64,000 bases of DNA from Plantago ovata. Lineage: Eukaryota > Streptophyta > Magnoliopsida > Lamiales > Plantaginaceae. Each line of letters starts with the position of its first letter. Positions within the stretch are counted from its first letter, which is position 1. The notes under the pieces were generated by a model. The model saw only the letters and a program-made list of their open reading frames with translations, had not been told where the DNA came from and ran no database searches. Positions 11,319-23,110 of this stretch are shown piece after piece. Both the position numbers and the translations under genes were made by a program. Location: the NCBI GenBank assembly GCA_028274465.1, contig CM051457.1:107507982-107571981 (forward strand). The letters run 5' to 3'.

Positions 11319-13165
11319 TTATGTAGCACAACTTCGAGGATTTTGTATGCCGCTGAGAGAAGGCTTGACATTTTGACATTTGGTGCTGATCGGTCCAAGT
11401 TTCCCAGTGTATTTAAGATCAATGTCGGTAAGCACCACATTTTGGCATGGATTAGCACTGCTGCAAATCATTTTCACCGCGTCCTGGGAGGATGATGTTC
11501 CTCGAACAGTTGTCACAAAAACATCACTTATCTTGATAAGTGATGGTTTCTACATAAGAACCCAATTTTAATTAGTTTTTGATGTTAGCATTATACCATT
11601 TTCTAAATAAAAATTACTACTCGTACTTGAGAATTTTCTTACGTTTAGGTTGCAGAGGTTCCAAGGGCAGTACTCTTGATCAATGATGATTGGCTGCTCG
11701 ACATTGTCCATGACAAGGTCTTCAAAGTGCAACTCGGAGACTGTTATTTTGGCTGGGGCAGACGGCCAAGTTTTGATACGGATGCCATTTTGTGTTCCCT
11801 TGAAGTTACATTTCTTGACATATATACCTTTCACATCTTTCTCAACAGGGTTCTTGCCGAGGCTTCCTATGCTAATGCCTGTCCCGGTCCACATGCCACA
11901 TTTGTGATGTGGTAATCTGTGGATCCATCACCAATGGAGATGCAATCATCTCCGGTCATAATGGTTGAGTCAAGGACATTGATGTTAGATGAGAGTGCAA
12001 TGTGGATTCCATCAGTGTTTGGGGCATCTCCAGGTGCAGAGAGACAGTAAAGTGTTGGAATGTAACATTGCTACTGCCTATACAGTTCACATGGAAATTC
12101 TTGCTGTCTTTGGTCGTCACATCGTGGATAAATGCATTTTTTATGAAATTGAAGCTCAAGTTCTGCGAACAATTAACGAATACAATTTGTAAATAATAGT
12201 GAGTAGTTAGGGTCTAGGGTAAAATGCTCCCCCTTTTTTTCTATACATATCCCAAATGGTTTTGAAAATGATTACGTGCGCATATCTGTTTTTACATATG
12301 CAAATTTAGAAAGTTCTTGTGCAAAACAAAATTCATGGGGAAGAAATCATGTCCTTTGCCCAGTGGTAACATTTGGTGGTAAAGAAAAACGTTTTGCTCA
12401 AATCAAATTGCATTGAACTCTTATCTTAATTAATTACGCTTCTACCCTAGACTTCCCCTTCATGGTCTTCCTCTCTCACCGTAGCAGTGGGGTCCATGTG
12501 TATGCCCCACTACTATAGTCAGTGGGGTGGGGAGATCATAAAAAGGAGGTCAATTGTGAAAAAAAAACTTAATTAATAGTTGCAATCCCAACCGTCTACG
12601 GTTTATAATGTATTTATTGTGACTTACGAGTGTCATCTTTGCACATTTACTGTTTTTGTTACAGTCATTGCGCTTCGAGACTTGTTGACCTTGTCCATCG
12701 AAAACTCCACCACCAGAGATCTCGAACCCATCTACATAATTGACTGTAACCCATTCGCCTTCCTTGTTTGGTAGCGAACCTACCGGGGCTCTGAGTGTAC
12801 CTTGGACATTGAGCTCGATTGGAGACTTGCTTGGTCCCTCCAATTTTGCTTGGCTTAGCTGCCACGTTCCTTGTGGAATTACTATTTTAACCGGTACAGT
12901 TGATACACATGCCTTTTTCCATGCACTTAACAAAGCCTGTATATATAATATTAATACATACATATAAATTTCTTTTTCCAAAATAATGAAAGTAAATAGA
13001 TGAAATATGTGTTTTCATGAGATTAATTAAACATTTTACCCCACTGATATCACGATTAGGTTTTGCACCAAGGGCAGTGATGTCGTACACTTCAGCAGTG
13101 GCATTAACAATGCATGCCAACAATGGCAAACTGAAGAAGATTGCTACAAAAAATTTAATATTCAT
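11319..13165 (-). pseudogene. Exopolygalacturonase-like pseudogene (GH28), copy 2
   Basis: Exons are 13040-13165, 12628-12936, 11643-12162 and 11319-11549. It carries the same two-base insertion (near 12038-12043) and one-base deletion in the GHG motif (near 11880) as copy 1, so both lesions predate the duplication. A few substitutions separate the copies, for example the Asn/Thr change in exon 4 (VTNVRG in copy 1, VTTVRG here). Confidence 0.9.
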
Positions 13166-13446
13166 TTTTATTTTTTAAAATTTATATATTTTATTTTAGT
13201 TTTTTTTTATATATGAGCTAATTTGATCTTTCCAAGTAAGAATTGTACGTGATGGTATTTAAATTGAAAAATTGTGAGAGACTTTTAAGGCGCTAAACAC
13301 ATTTTACCGTAGACTTTTTCAAGGAAATACATAGGCAGTTTACAGTTTGTGGTTGTACATGCCTATTTACACGGTTTATTAGAAAATAGAAAGTAAACTC
13401 TCATAGTTTTAATCATTTATCATTTCAATAACTATTTCAATAACTA

Positions 13447-14665
13447 GCTAGTTTTTTTTTTTTTTTAAGGAACGGAATTTCATTAAGCATACTTATAATT
13501 TACATAGTCGATCGAGTTCTCCTGACGGATAGTTCGATTACATTTTACCTAGGAAGCACCCACTAGTTTATTTGTGAGTGTATGTTACAAAAAAATACGT
13601 ATACCGCACGCATACACCGGAATACGTGTGACGTCCGTATTATTTTTCTTTCTTTACATTCCTTCGCTTTTAGCCTTGGTCATTAAATTTGTATAAAATA
13701 TTTAGAAGCCCTATTTAGAATGAGACAAATCCACCGCTAGCAATTGTATATCAGTGAGTATATAATAATTAATTTATTGGGTTTATACATTAATTTAGTA
13801 TAATTGTTTTTACAATAACTTATGTAATTATAGTTATTAACTTATTTAATGTGTGTTGAGTATTAAATTATTTAATTAGACAATAAATGTGTAAGTATAG
13901 TTGGTGTTTAGTACTTTTAATAACTTTTAATAATGTAAATATATGAAAATGTATAAACATATAAGCGTATTTTTTACGTATTCGTATTTTAATATTTTGA
14001 ATTTTATCGTTTTTCGTATTCGTATTGTATTCGTCTGGGTGTTTCTTAGCATTTTATTTTACAGACATCAGAGACTACAAATTCATTCAACCAAGCCGGA
14101 CAATACTCAGACATTATAGACCTGGATATTAGCATAGATTCTAAGTTATTACAATCATTTTGACGAACAATACAACTTGGAAAATATGTTAGGCCTTTTT
14201 CTTTTCTTGATTTACTTCCTTATTTAGCTAAAGCATCAACTATTCGGTCCCATAGACAAAATTTAGTACCAAATTCCTTCCTTCCATCAGTTGCCTAATT
14301 TCCTGGATAAGCGCTTCGTGCTGCCATGCATGCCGCTTATTTCTCCCTGTTTAGACAATCAACAGAATAGCTTGAGTCAGATTGTACTACATAATATTAT
14401 GAAATCCTAAACTTGATACATCATATCAAATCCATTTTTAATAGATGTTAGTTCAGCCATATTATTTGTTGTTTTTCCTATATATGCTGATAAATGATAA
14501 TACCCTGATCATCTTGCCATTACTATCTCTTTCTTAAAATGCATCCAATTCCTGCAAGACCTTCTTCATTAATCAGTGAGTCATCCGTATTTAGACATAC
14601 AAAGTTCTCAGGTGGTTTCTCCCACTTGCAAGGTACCTGGATCTTAGTAGTAGTATGTAAGAAAA
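13447..14665 (-). mobile_element. LINE remnant with RNase H domain, 5'-truncated
   Basis: The left end has a poly-T run followed by AAGGAACGGAATTTCATTAA, the reverse complement of a typical plant LINE 3' end with a poly-A tail. Further right, the minus strand shows a degenerate RNase H-like domain in shifting frames: WEKPPENFVCLNTDDSLINE, then GLAGIGCILR, NMAELTSIKNG, QSDSSYSVDCLNRE and a final IVDALAK. Many stops and frameshifts are present. The reverse transcriptase part is missing. It abuts the end of the second duplicated block. Confidence 0.75.
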
Positions 14666-15792
14666 TATGCAGAAATCCTTTTCTTTGTATTGAAGAAAAT
14701 GTGGCAAGATTACAGAGAACAAAGCTTGCGGCTGTCTTGCTTTATATATTGAGCAATCGACGCCCTAAACCTAATCGCAACAGTAAAATTACATGGTAAA
14801 AAGGACCGTAAATAGTACAGAAGTGAAACCTCCAGTACTGCGCCATTAATTGCATGGAGAAGACGCCAAATCGGAGCTGCAAAGCACGCGGTTCGTATGA
14901 ACCCTAATTTGGCTGATTTGGGGATGAATTCAAATATCCCGCCTTGCCTGGGCCATGATCCTGTGTGACTAGTTCGAGTGTTCCCGCGCTCTGAGGGGAC
15001 GGATTGGACGGTTTAGGACGTTTCATTTTCTTGTCTGAGTTCGCTCTCTTCTTCCTCTTCTTATCTTGATCGGATTTCTGCAAATTCTTCACTTCCTTTG
15101 GATCGTTTGATCAACATATTTCAGTATGCTCTTTTAACCATGATCAAGTAACATAAAAGTATCAGTACTTGGTTTACGTAACTCTTTTCTTAGATGTAAT
15201 TAGAAAAGATATATTGTATTTTTGTCCGCCTCGGATCTCCTGCTTACTTCCCTATTAGCTATATATAATGCTTGCCCCTATTAAATAGTGACACATGTCC
15301 CGTACAAAATTTATTACACTGCTTGCTCTCCTTCCATCTTTCATCTATTAACCGTTTACCGATCATTTTTACCGATATTAAAATTACCGTTAATAAGTGG
15401 AAACCGATGGTAATGGCAAATTTTTGCTCATCCCTAGCTACAAAGACACACTCATAGATGAAGTTTCTCCTATTTCGCAGCCTCCTTTCGCTTCCAGCAT
15501 GAATTGGAATTATGTAATTTCATTGATTATCTGGGTTATCTATGTGATCAGGTGCTGAAACAGAAAACTTTGGATTGATGAATTGATTAAGAACTCAATG
15601 AAACTGGTAATATTATACTAGTAGACAATGCTGAAAAGGTAAATATTGGCAACACACAAGCTGCAGAAACATGAATTGGAATTAACAGTCAAAAGAGAGT
15701 TTAGGTAATAATCAACATTGTTTCAGAGCAAGAATTGTCCTTATTAGATTAGTCCACACACACTACTATCACCATTCAATTTAGCACCCAAT
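14666..15792. other. Intergenic, no recognised gene
   Basis: Contains a minus-strand open stretch at 14904-15092 that is rich in Lys, Ser and Pro (DKKRKKRANSDKKMKRPK). I do not recognise it, and it has no clear partner exons. The rest is AT-rich and featureless. Confidence 0.5.
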
Positions 15793-15797
15793 CTATC

Positions 15798-16688
15798 TGT
15801 AGACATTTAAATTTTATAAAATCATTTAAAAAAATAAATTTCTATATTTAATTGGAGTTTTACTAAATTTAACTCCAATTATTTAGGTTTTTTTTGATTG
15901 ATTTTAAAAAGCTTATTTATGGCCTATCAAATTGTGTCATGTAAAATTCTAGAGCTTTTTAATCCATTTAATATTATTTCCCATGAAATAATTGCATGGA
16001 AAAGATAGTGTATTTCTGGCCAATCAAATGGTGCCACGTCATAAAGTTGATGCAGTTATTAATTAATTGCTAGAAATAAATACAGATAAGATCAAATCTG
16101 TATCGACCAATCCGAATTGATCCTTCTCTTTTTCCTCACCTATATAAGGAGCTCATTCTCCACCAAAAATCACAATTCACAATTTAGAAACCAGAGGTCA
16201 AACAGAAGTGAAGAATTCCCCAACAAGGACATCTTTTCAAGCAAGAACAGCTCCAGTTCTTCAAGAAGTCAAAGCTAGCTCCAAGAACAAGTCGCGAAGA
16301 CACTTGCAGCAGCAACAGAAGATTGAACTCCAACGCAAAAGCTCGTGGAGGCACTCGCTCAAAGATCGAAGCAACGTACGTTCCAAATTCAAGATCAAGT
16401 CTCTACGGCCCTTGAAGACGTGCTCGTTCGCGAAGATCAAACTCAAGATCCGGCGTTCAATTCAAGATCAAGCGCGAAACCCTTAAATTGACGTTTCCAA
16501 GCGAATTCAAGTCAAGACCGGTCAAGTTCAAGATAAAGCTGCGAAAGCCCCTGAACTGACGCTCTCAAGACAATAGTTCGCGTAGATTTTCCAAGTCGTT
16601 GACTAGAATCATAGATTTTCTCTAGAGATTGTAACCCCAAATTTACTCAAGATCAATAAATTCAATTTGTACAATTTTATTTGTTACA
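15798..16688 (+). mobile_element. Solo LTR of a Ty3/gypsy-like retrotransposon
   Basis: An 891-base segment begins TGTAGACATT and ends TTGTTACA, flanked by the 5-bp direct repeat CTATC (15793-15797 and 16689-16693). A TATATAAGG box at about 16141 and a terminal AGATTGTAACCCC...CAATAAATTC region fit promoter and polyadenylation parts of an LTR. There is no internal domain. This is the expected product of recombination between two LTRs. The lineage (chromovirus-like) is a guess. The 92-codon open frame inside it is not a gene. Confidence 0.88.
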
Positions 16689-16693
16689 CTATC

Positions 16694-17111
16694 ATATCCA
16701 GAATTGGGGTAACATTTTCAATCTGACTGGCTTGGTATATATATCATTGCGCGTATTAAAACCACAATTTCATCGCGTTCCAGCTGTCCTCGTCAATCGT
16801 CATGTACCTGATATCAGTTAGCATGTCGAGAAGCATATATATGAACTCATTTCTCGGACTCGAACAACTATATTTCATTTCAATAAATTAAGAGTTGGAT
16901 GAATGAGTCATATTGGCAAGAGTTCCGCAGACAGGTAGCTCTGCAGTTTTGTAACCAATTAATATGAATTCATTACTTACAATCATAAAATCTACCTCAT
17001 CGTTTAATTGGCTATACATGACACTGTACTTGCCTAGCTATAAGCATTAAGCACCAAAGGGGTGTTTATATATATAATCTTACCCTTCCCTGCTCTGCAC
17101 ATTTACACAAT
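16694..17111. other. Intergenic, nothing recognised
   Basis: AT-rich DNA between the solo LTR and a small MITE. No open frames or repeats of note. Confidence 0.5.
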
Positions 17112-17240
17112 GACTAGTGATAATGCCAGAGCTAAAATACTAATGTCAAAGCAATTTGTGCATTTTAAGGAATGATTAGTGAATATAAAAGGTAAATTGC
17201 TCTGACACTAGTAATTTCAGCTCTGGCATTATCAATAGCC
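17112..17240. mobile_element. 129-bp MITE, Mutator-like
   Basis: Terminal inverted repeats of about 47 bases cover most of the element. The key words are TGATAATGCCAGAGCT at 17118-17133 and AGCTCTGGCATTATCA at 17219-17234, with the AGCAATTT/AAATTGCT pair closer to the centre. A perfect 9-bp direct repeat TTACACAAT flanks it (17103-17111 and 17241-17249). A 9-bp TSD points to the Mutator superfamily. Confidence 0.85.
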
Positions 17241-17529
17241 TTACACAATTGATGCCATTGCTATATATGCACAAATGAAACAGTAGATGCATTAAATATA
17301 TATATGGTGTAATATTTCAATCAATGATATATAATTAGTATAATATATTAACTATATAATGGGGGAAAAATATTTCCGTTACAAAACTCGTAATCTACCA
17401 CTTCAAGATTACTTCGTTCAAAGAACGTATGTACTGCAAAGGAAGAAGGTGTCACAATTAAGAAAGCATGCACTGATCGCTAACTATATATTCAGGCTTG
17501 CATGCAATTAATAGCAAAATCATCAGCAT

Positions 17530-17808
17530 CTACGCGGCTGCAGGAGCAGGAGCAGTACCGTTAGCTTGATTGCATTGACAAACTGGAGGATTCACGTTTC
17601 CAGTTGTAACGGGCTTGATATTTTTACATACGGAGGTCGTAGGTCCACGGTTACCAGTGTAGGTAAGATCAATGTCCGAAATTTCCACACCCTCGCATGG
17701 ATTAGCAGCACTGCATCTAAATACTATTGCATCCTGGCAAAATGATGTTCCCTTGACGTTCTTCACAATAACGTTACTAATCTTCACAAGTGATGGAGCC
17801 TATAGAAA

Positions 17809-17855
<47 letters not shown>

Positions 17856-19109
17856 TCAGTTGATAATCTGTAAAATCCTATATATTTAATCAATATAAGA
17901 AGAACTTACAGCTGATGAGCAATCTTGATATGGACAGTATTTCTGATCAAAGATGATTGGGTTGGTGACATTGTCCATGATAAGGTCTTCAAAATGCAAA
18001 TCGGAGACTGCTATCTTGGCTGGGCCTGCGGGCCATGATTTGATCCTAATACCATTTTGAGTTCCAGTGAAGGTACAGTTCTTGACATATATACCTGTCA
18101 CATCTTTCTCTGTTGGGTACTTACCAAGGCTTCCAATGCTAATGCCGTGGCCAGGACCACATTTCACGTTTGTGATGTTGTAATTTTTTGATTCGTCACC
18201 AATAGAGATGCAATCATCTCCTGTCTCAATGGTTGAGTCAAGGATGTTGACACAAGTTGAACGTGCCACGTGGATTCCATCCGTGTTGGGAGCGTTACCA
18301 GGTGCAGATATGGTAAATCGTTGGAATGTAACGTTGGTACTAGACATTAAGTTTACATTGAAATTCTTGCTATTTTTCACAGTCACATCATGGATGCATG
18401 TGTTGTTGAGGAAATTCAAACTTAAGTTCTGTAAACATACAAGAATCGTTAGTTGTACAATAATAATAATATATAGGGTGTGAAAATGAGAAAATTTATT
18501 CATGCATGTATCTAAAACTATAACATTTGTGTACAAATAACTTACGATTGGCAACTTCCCACATTGACTTTTACTGCCTGCCCAAAAGTCGTTTTTCTCC
18601 CAGGCACGTTGACCTTGGCCGTCAAAAACTCCACCTCCAGAGATTTCCAAATTCTTCACGTAATTGATTGTAATCCATTCGGATTTACTGTCTGGCAGGG
18701 CATCTGGGGGGGGGGGGGGGGCTTGCAACGTACCCTAGAGATTGAACTCGATTGGGAATTTGTTTCCACCCCCTAACAATTTCACTTGGCTTAACTTCCA
18801 CGTCCCTGGTGGAATCACCACTTTCGCGGGTTCAGATGCTGTTGTGGCCGCGGCCCATGCTTTCAACAGTGGTTGTATACACAATAACCAACAATGGCCC
18901 GATAATAATGTTCGATCAGATTAGTCACACATAGTAGTGATACTATACATAGAATTCCGAAAAAGAAAAAAAAAATTCATATATACCTCGCTAATATCAG
19001 CACACTCAGTTGTTGCACCATAGGTGGTGATGTCGAAGACAGCAGCACCCGCATTATAAACAATGCAGGCTAAAAATAAAAAAGTGAATAAAACAGCTGA
19101 AATAGTCAT
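17530..19109 (-). pseudogene. Exopolygalacturonase-like gene (GH28) with stop codon and lost splice acceptor
   Basis: Exons are 18987-19109, 18546-18872, 17910-18428 and 17530-17799. The parts are those of a secreted exo-acting pectinase: signal peptide (MTISAVLFTFLFLACIVYNA), EISGGGVFDGQGQ, NTDGIHVA, TGDDCISIGD, CGPGHGISIGS and GIRIKSWP, plus a short C-terminal tail ending APAPAAA. Exons 3 and 4 are open and carry all catalytic residues. Exon 2 has an in-frame TAG at 18735-18737 where relatives have Gln (NVQGT). The base pair before exon 2 is AA (18873-18874), not AG, so the intron 1 acceptor is gone. A run of 16 G (18706-18721) encodes consecutive prolines in exon 2. A truncated or mis-spliced transcript is possible, but an active enzyme is unlikely. 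Confidence 0.88.
17811..17856. repeat. (AT)n(AC)n microsatellite in last intron
   Basis: About 17 AT units followed by about 5 AC units, within the last intron of the polygalacturonase pseudogene. Confidence 0.95.
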
Positions 19110-19669
19110 TTATTTCTCTCTTTTTTGTTTTTGTTTTTTTTCTGTTTTCCTTTTTTATTTTTTTTATTTTATTTTTTAAAAGTGAATAAGGCTGCTTATT
19201 GATATCACCAAGTATGATTGTGATCATATTTATACTGTACTAATTGAGCTTTTCACGGATCAGTCATGCAGTCATGCTCATATTACCACTCACCCAATTA
19301 GCATAGACATTTCAAAACACACGAGGCAGACGTACCGCTAGCTATTTAATCTGTGGTTGAACTAGTTAAACAATACTATCTATTTTTGTGGATATATATA
19401 AGTGTCTATTTCTTATGTCATTTACTCATCAATGTCATCATATATGTCCGTCTGGTCAACAATACTTGAACTCTAACTTACGGTCATTTTTATTCATTCG
19501 TTTTGGGAAAACTGAATGAACTCCATTTCAAAGTTTCTATGTTGATTTTTTTAAAAAAATAATCAATATCAACTCTAAATTACTACTTCCTCGTCCATTT
19601 ATAAGTTTTCAATTTGTTTTATTACTGTTTGTAGTTTCCGTTTAACTCCAAATTAGTTCTACTCCCTCC
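19110..19669. other. Upstream region of the third polygalacturonase gene
   Basis: Non-coding DNA that would hold the promoter of the gene at 17530-19109. A pyrimidine-rich T tract (19110-19175) lies just upstream of the start. No certain TATA box or operator was identified. Confidence 0.4.
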
Positions 19670-19671
19670 GT

Positions 19672-19898
19672 CCGGTCAAATGTTTCCCATTTTGTTTTGT
19701 TGACCATTTTTGGGTCGTAAATTACTTCTAAATCACATTGAATCAAAAATTTAGAAAAATTATAATAAAATAGTTCGATATTTGTACTATTTTAATATAA
19801 TTTTTTTCATTTTTTTCTCCCATATGATTTATGAGTACTTTGTGACCGAAAAAAAGTCAACAAAAGGAAATGGAAAGCTTTGACCTGGACGGAGGTAG
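19672..19898. mobile_element. Stowaway-like MITE
   Basis: The left end CTCCCTCCGTCC and right end GGACGGAGGTAG form the classic Stowaway terminal inverted repeat, flanked by TA. Inner arms pair GTCAAATG.../...CTTTGACC and TTTTGTTGACC/GTCAACAAAA. Confidence 0.85.
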
Positions 19899-20892
19899 TA
19901 ATTCATAAAATGGAAATTATATTATAAAAATATAAGATTTTCAATTTCAGAATATAAGTGCAAATATTATTTTTCTGGTACGATTTAGGATTAATTCCGA
20001 ATCAAATGGACGCTAAAAAAGTCAATAAAACAAATGAGAATTATAGAGAGACAGAAGAAATAATAAATTAAATCACTATAGTTAAAGTAATATAATAACA
20101 TAATTGACTTACCCGATTGATTGACCTACCAATTAGATTTAATCCGTTGATATTACTTATTCAATTTCAATCTGGTGCGTACATGTGTCATTATTTAATT
20201 AAAAGATGTAGGGTTCGAATCTTGTTGGTCTGATGTTTCTCCATTATTTGTATTATTATTTTTATTGAAGGTGTTGGGTTCGAATCTCATTGATGTAATG
20301 TTTTTCTTTTTTATTTATTATCTTCTTATATATTTATTTTTTCATATAAAGTTTTATGGTCGTACTATATTTAATTTAAAAATAATAATATGTTTTTTAT
20401 GAAAAGAGACATACTTCCTCCGTCCAATAATAAATGTAACACTAGATTTTGTTGACTTTTTCGAGGGTCATTTTTTACCTTAAATTATTATTCTTAAATG
20501 ACAAGAGTTAATGACGCACATGACAATATATTCAATTAATGAAGAACACCAATTATCATGCGAAAACAGCATTGCAGATTTCGAAGTTAAATGTTTCAAA
20601 ATCTACAGATGTATCAGATGGTTATTAACTCATCGAAAGAATAATTTCGTACTTCTAAATATCGTTCAATACAAAACTATTCATTACATAACTACAAAAT
20701 CTATATACATTTATAGGACACCATTTATGTCATGTGTAATTACTCAATTAGTTATTTTGGTTACGTTTGAAGATATGATGTGAAGATTATACATTTACTC
20801 CATTTATTTCAATAAATTATTTAATAAAACAACAATGTTTTACAAGATTACACTTCACACGCTACGCATGTGACGCAGTTTCTAGTATATAA
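19899..20892. other. Intergenic, AT-rich
   Basis: No gene recognised. A lone CTTCCTCCGTCC-like half-end at about 20412 suggests the stub of another Stowaway-type element. Two GGGTTCGAATCT words (about 20210 and 20275) resemble pol III box B, but no box A or tail was found. Confidence 0.4.
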
Positions 20893-21159
20893 TACTTCCT
20901 CCATTTCATTAATAACTTCTTAGGTTTCTATTTTGGGCGTTCTTTTACAAACTTACTAACCTAAATATGAAAAGTTTTTCAACCCACTTACCAAATTTTT
21001 ATTATATCTGTCTCCTTCTTTATAACCACTTTATCACTCTCTCTCATACTTTATTACTCATTCACAATTAAATACTCATACAAATCAATTCTTAAATATT
21101 TTTCCTTAATTTTGATAATATTTACTACTTAGGAAGTAACAAATCAAATGGAGGAAGTA
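20893..21159. mobile_element. Stowaway-like MITE
   Basis: The left end TACTTCCTCCATTTCATTAA and the right end (GGAGGAAGTA preceded by TAACAAATCAAAT) are inverted copies. The interior is AT-rich with no coding potential. Confidence 0.75.
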
Positions 21160-21239
21160 CTATATAATAATATTATATTGTGGAAACATGGTTGGCGGAA
21201 TCCCAAACCTGCTAATCGTGGTCTTTTTATAGAGGCTAC

Positions 21240-23110
21240 TAAATATGACTCTGCTTTTCTTGAAGATTCAACCCCTGACATATGACGAGAAGGAATATGT
21301 CTCAGGTGACGTTGGTCACCTTTTAGTGCTCCGTCGGTCCTGATTAACCCCACGTGCTCCTGACACCTAGTGGTTACACAATAACCGGTTTCATTCAACT
21401 TTTACCATTGGAGGGAAAGTCTGCACTTTCCAATCTGCCATGTATGAATTTGGCGTGGTGTTTGTGTTATTCAATTCTCTGGTTACTAGTGATACTTCTA
21501 CCACTGTACCAGATATTGTTCAGCCACAATTACATGAATATGCGAATATGTTTCCTGAAATTCTTCCCTCTAAATGACCCCTATTTAAGTGATATTTAGC
21601 ATCACATTGATTTGGTACCGGGCGTTGTCCCTACCCAATCGACCTTATTATCGCATGAGTCCAGAGAAACATGAGGAGTTGCTAAGGGTCACATTCATGT
21701 AAGTCTTAGCCCGTGTGCCGTTTCAGCCTTGATCATCCCAAAAAGAGATGGTTCTTGGCGTATGTGTGTGGACATTCGTCCTATTAAAGATCACAGTACG
21801 CTATATATTGCTTTCCTATTCCCCGATTAGATGATTTACTGGATCAATGTGGGGTGCGACAGTACTTTGCAGCTGCTTGCTGGTTCATATTATTGGCCTT
21901 CTATGCGTGAGTAGGTTGGACATTTTGTTTCCCTCTGTTGTGTTTATAAATTGGCGAAAGGTACTTCAACAAACACATGATTTTATTTACCTTTGCCTAT
22001 ACATACACATCCATGTATGGTCTGATGTTAGTATGGACTTCGTTCTTAATTGGTCTCCCTCATACTCAGCGTGGTAGTGATTCTATTTATGTGGTCGTTG
22101 ACCTCTTTCCAAGATGGCTCATTTCCTGTGCAAGAAAACTTCTGTCGTTGACCTCAGTCTTCCCGCTTCAATTGTTTATGATCGTGATACTCGTTTTGTG
22201 AGTCAATATTTTTTAAAGAGTTTATGGCATATGGTTAATACACATCTGGATTTAAACAGTGCTTATCATCCGCAAACGGATGGTGAGACTGAGGTCGTTA
22301 ATAGTTCTCTTGGGAATATTTTGTGCAGTTTAGTTAGGGGCGATCCCATGGTGTGGTATCATAAATGATTTGAGGCTTAGTTTGCCCACAACCATATTGT
22401 TAATTACACTACATGTTTCAGTCCTTTTAATGTGGTTTACATGTTATCACCGTGCGGACCTCTGGATTTGCTTACATTGCCATGTAAAGTGCGACAACAT
22501 GCTAAGAAACGGCGTGCAGTTGAATTTGATGCTGGTGATTTTGTTTGGTCTATCCTCACTAAGGATCTCTTCCTTCTCATGAGTATCATAAGCTTGCTAC
22601 TAGGAAGATTGGTCCAATTGGGATTGCAGAGAAGATCAATCCGAATGCCTATCGTTTGTTCTTACCTAGCCATGTCCGTACCTCTATGTCGTTATTGTGA
22701 AACACCTTGTTCCTGTTGTGTACGATTCTTATTCTAATACGAAGATGTTGCAGTACCATATTCAAGGTCGAATCTTCTCTGTCCTAGGGGGCATGATGCG
22801 ATGCAATTCGAAGAGACTTTCATGAAGAAATTGGCACATTCAAACTTCCAGCAAAAGTGTCAAAATTCAACGAAAGCTTAGTGTTTTCCAAGCAAAAACG
22901 GTAAACTGAGGGATAAATTTGCAATTTATCAACTTTTGGGGGCTTTTTTTTTTTTTTTTTTTTTTTTTTGTTTTTTTTGTTTTAGTAGTTAGACTTTGTT
23001 TCATATTTGGTTTCCTTTCCATCAAGTTAGGTTTTCAGTATTTAAACACTCTTAGACGTTTTTGTTCAACAGTTTTGATAAATTAATGAAAGTCGAGGTT
23101 TCATCAAAAT
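21240..23110 (+). mobile_element. Decayed Ty3/gypsy element (chromovirus-like)
   Basis: Pieces in order: a protease-linker remnant at 21340-21520; an RT N-terminal part at 21530-21850 (HEYANMFPEILP, HIDLVPGVVP, SPCAVSALIIPKRDGSWRMC); then a jump over most of RT and RNase H to an integrase core at 22000-22370 (SMDFV, GSDSIYVVVD, YDRDTRFVSQ, AYHPQTDGETEVVN); and a chromodomain-proximal IN C-terminus at 22560-22740 (KINPNAYRL-like in another frame). A putative 3' LTR follows from about 22,790. There are many stops, frameshifts and a large internal deletion. The T run at 22947-22970 lies in the LTR-like part. Confidence 0.8.

Larger units (their letters stand above)
7697..13446. repeat. Segmental duplication, copy 2
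   Basis: Second copy of 1-5750, with the same gene order and orientation. Differences seen include C/T at 371/8071, G/A in the small gene (1580/9277), one extra A near 9870, one A fewer in the dehydrogenase fragment, and single bases in the polygalacturonase pseudogene. Identity is about 99.8% by eye. It ends at about 13,446, exactly where a LINE poly-T tract begins. Confidence 0.97.

Noticed and set aside
16208..16486. Open frame of 92 codons, Lys/Arg/Ser-rich
   Set aside because: It lies wholly inside the solo LTR, in the transcribed leader part, and has the low-complexity composition of AAG/CAAG-rich LTR DNA.
20200..20300. Two GGGTTCGAATCT words suggesting tRNA genes or a SINE
   Set aside because: No acceptor stem, anticodon arm, box A or A-rich tail could be assembled around them.
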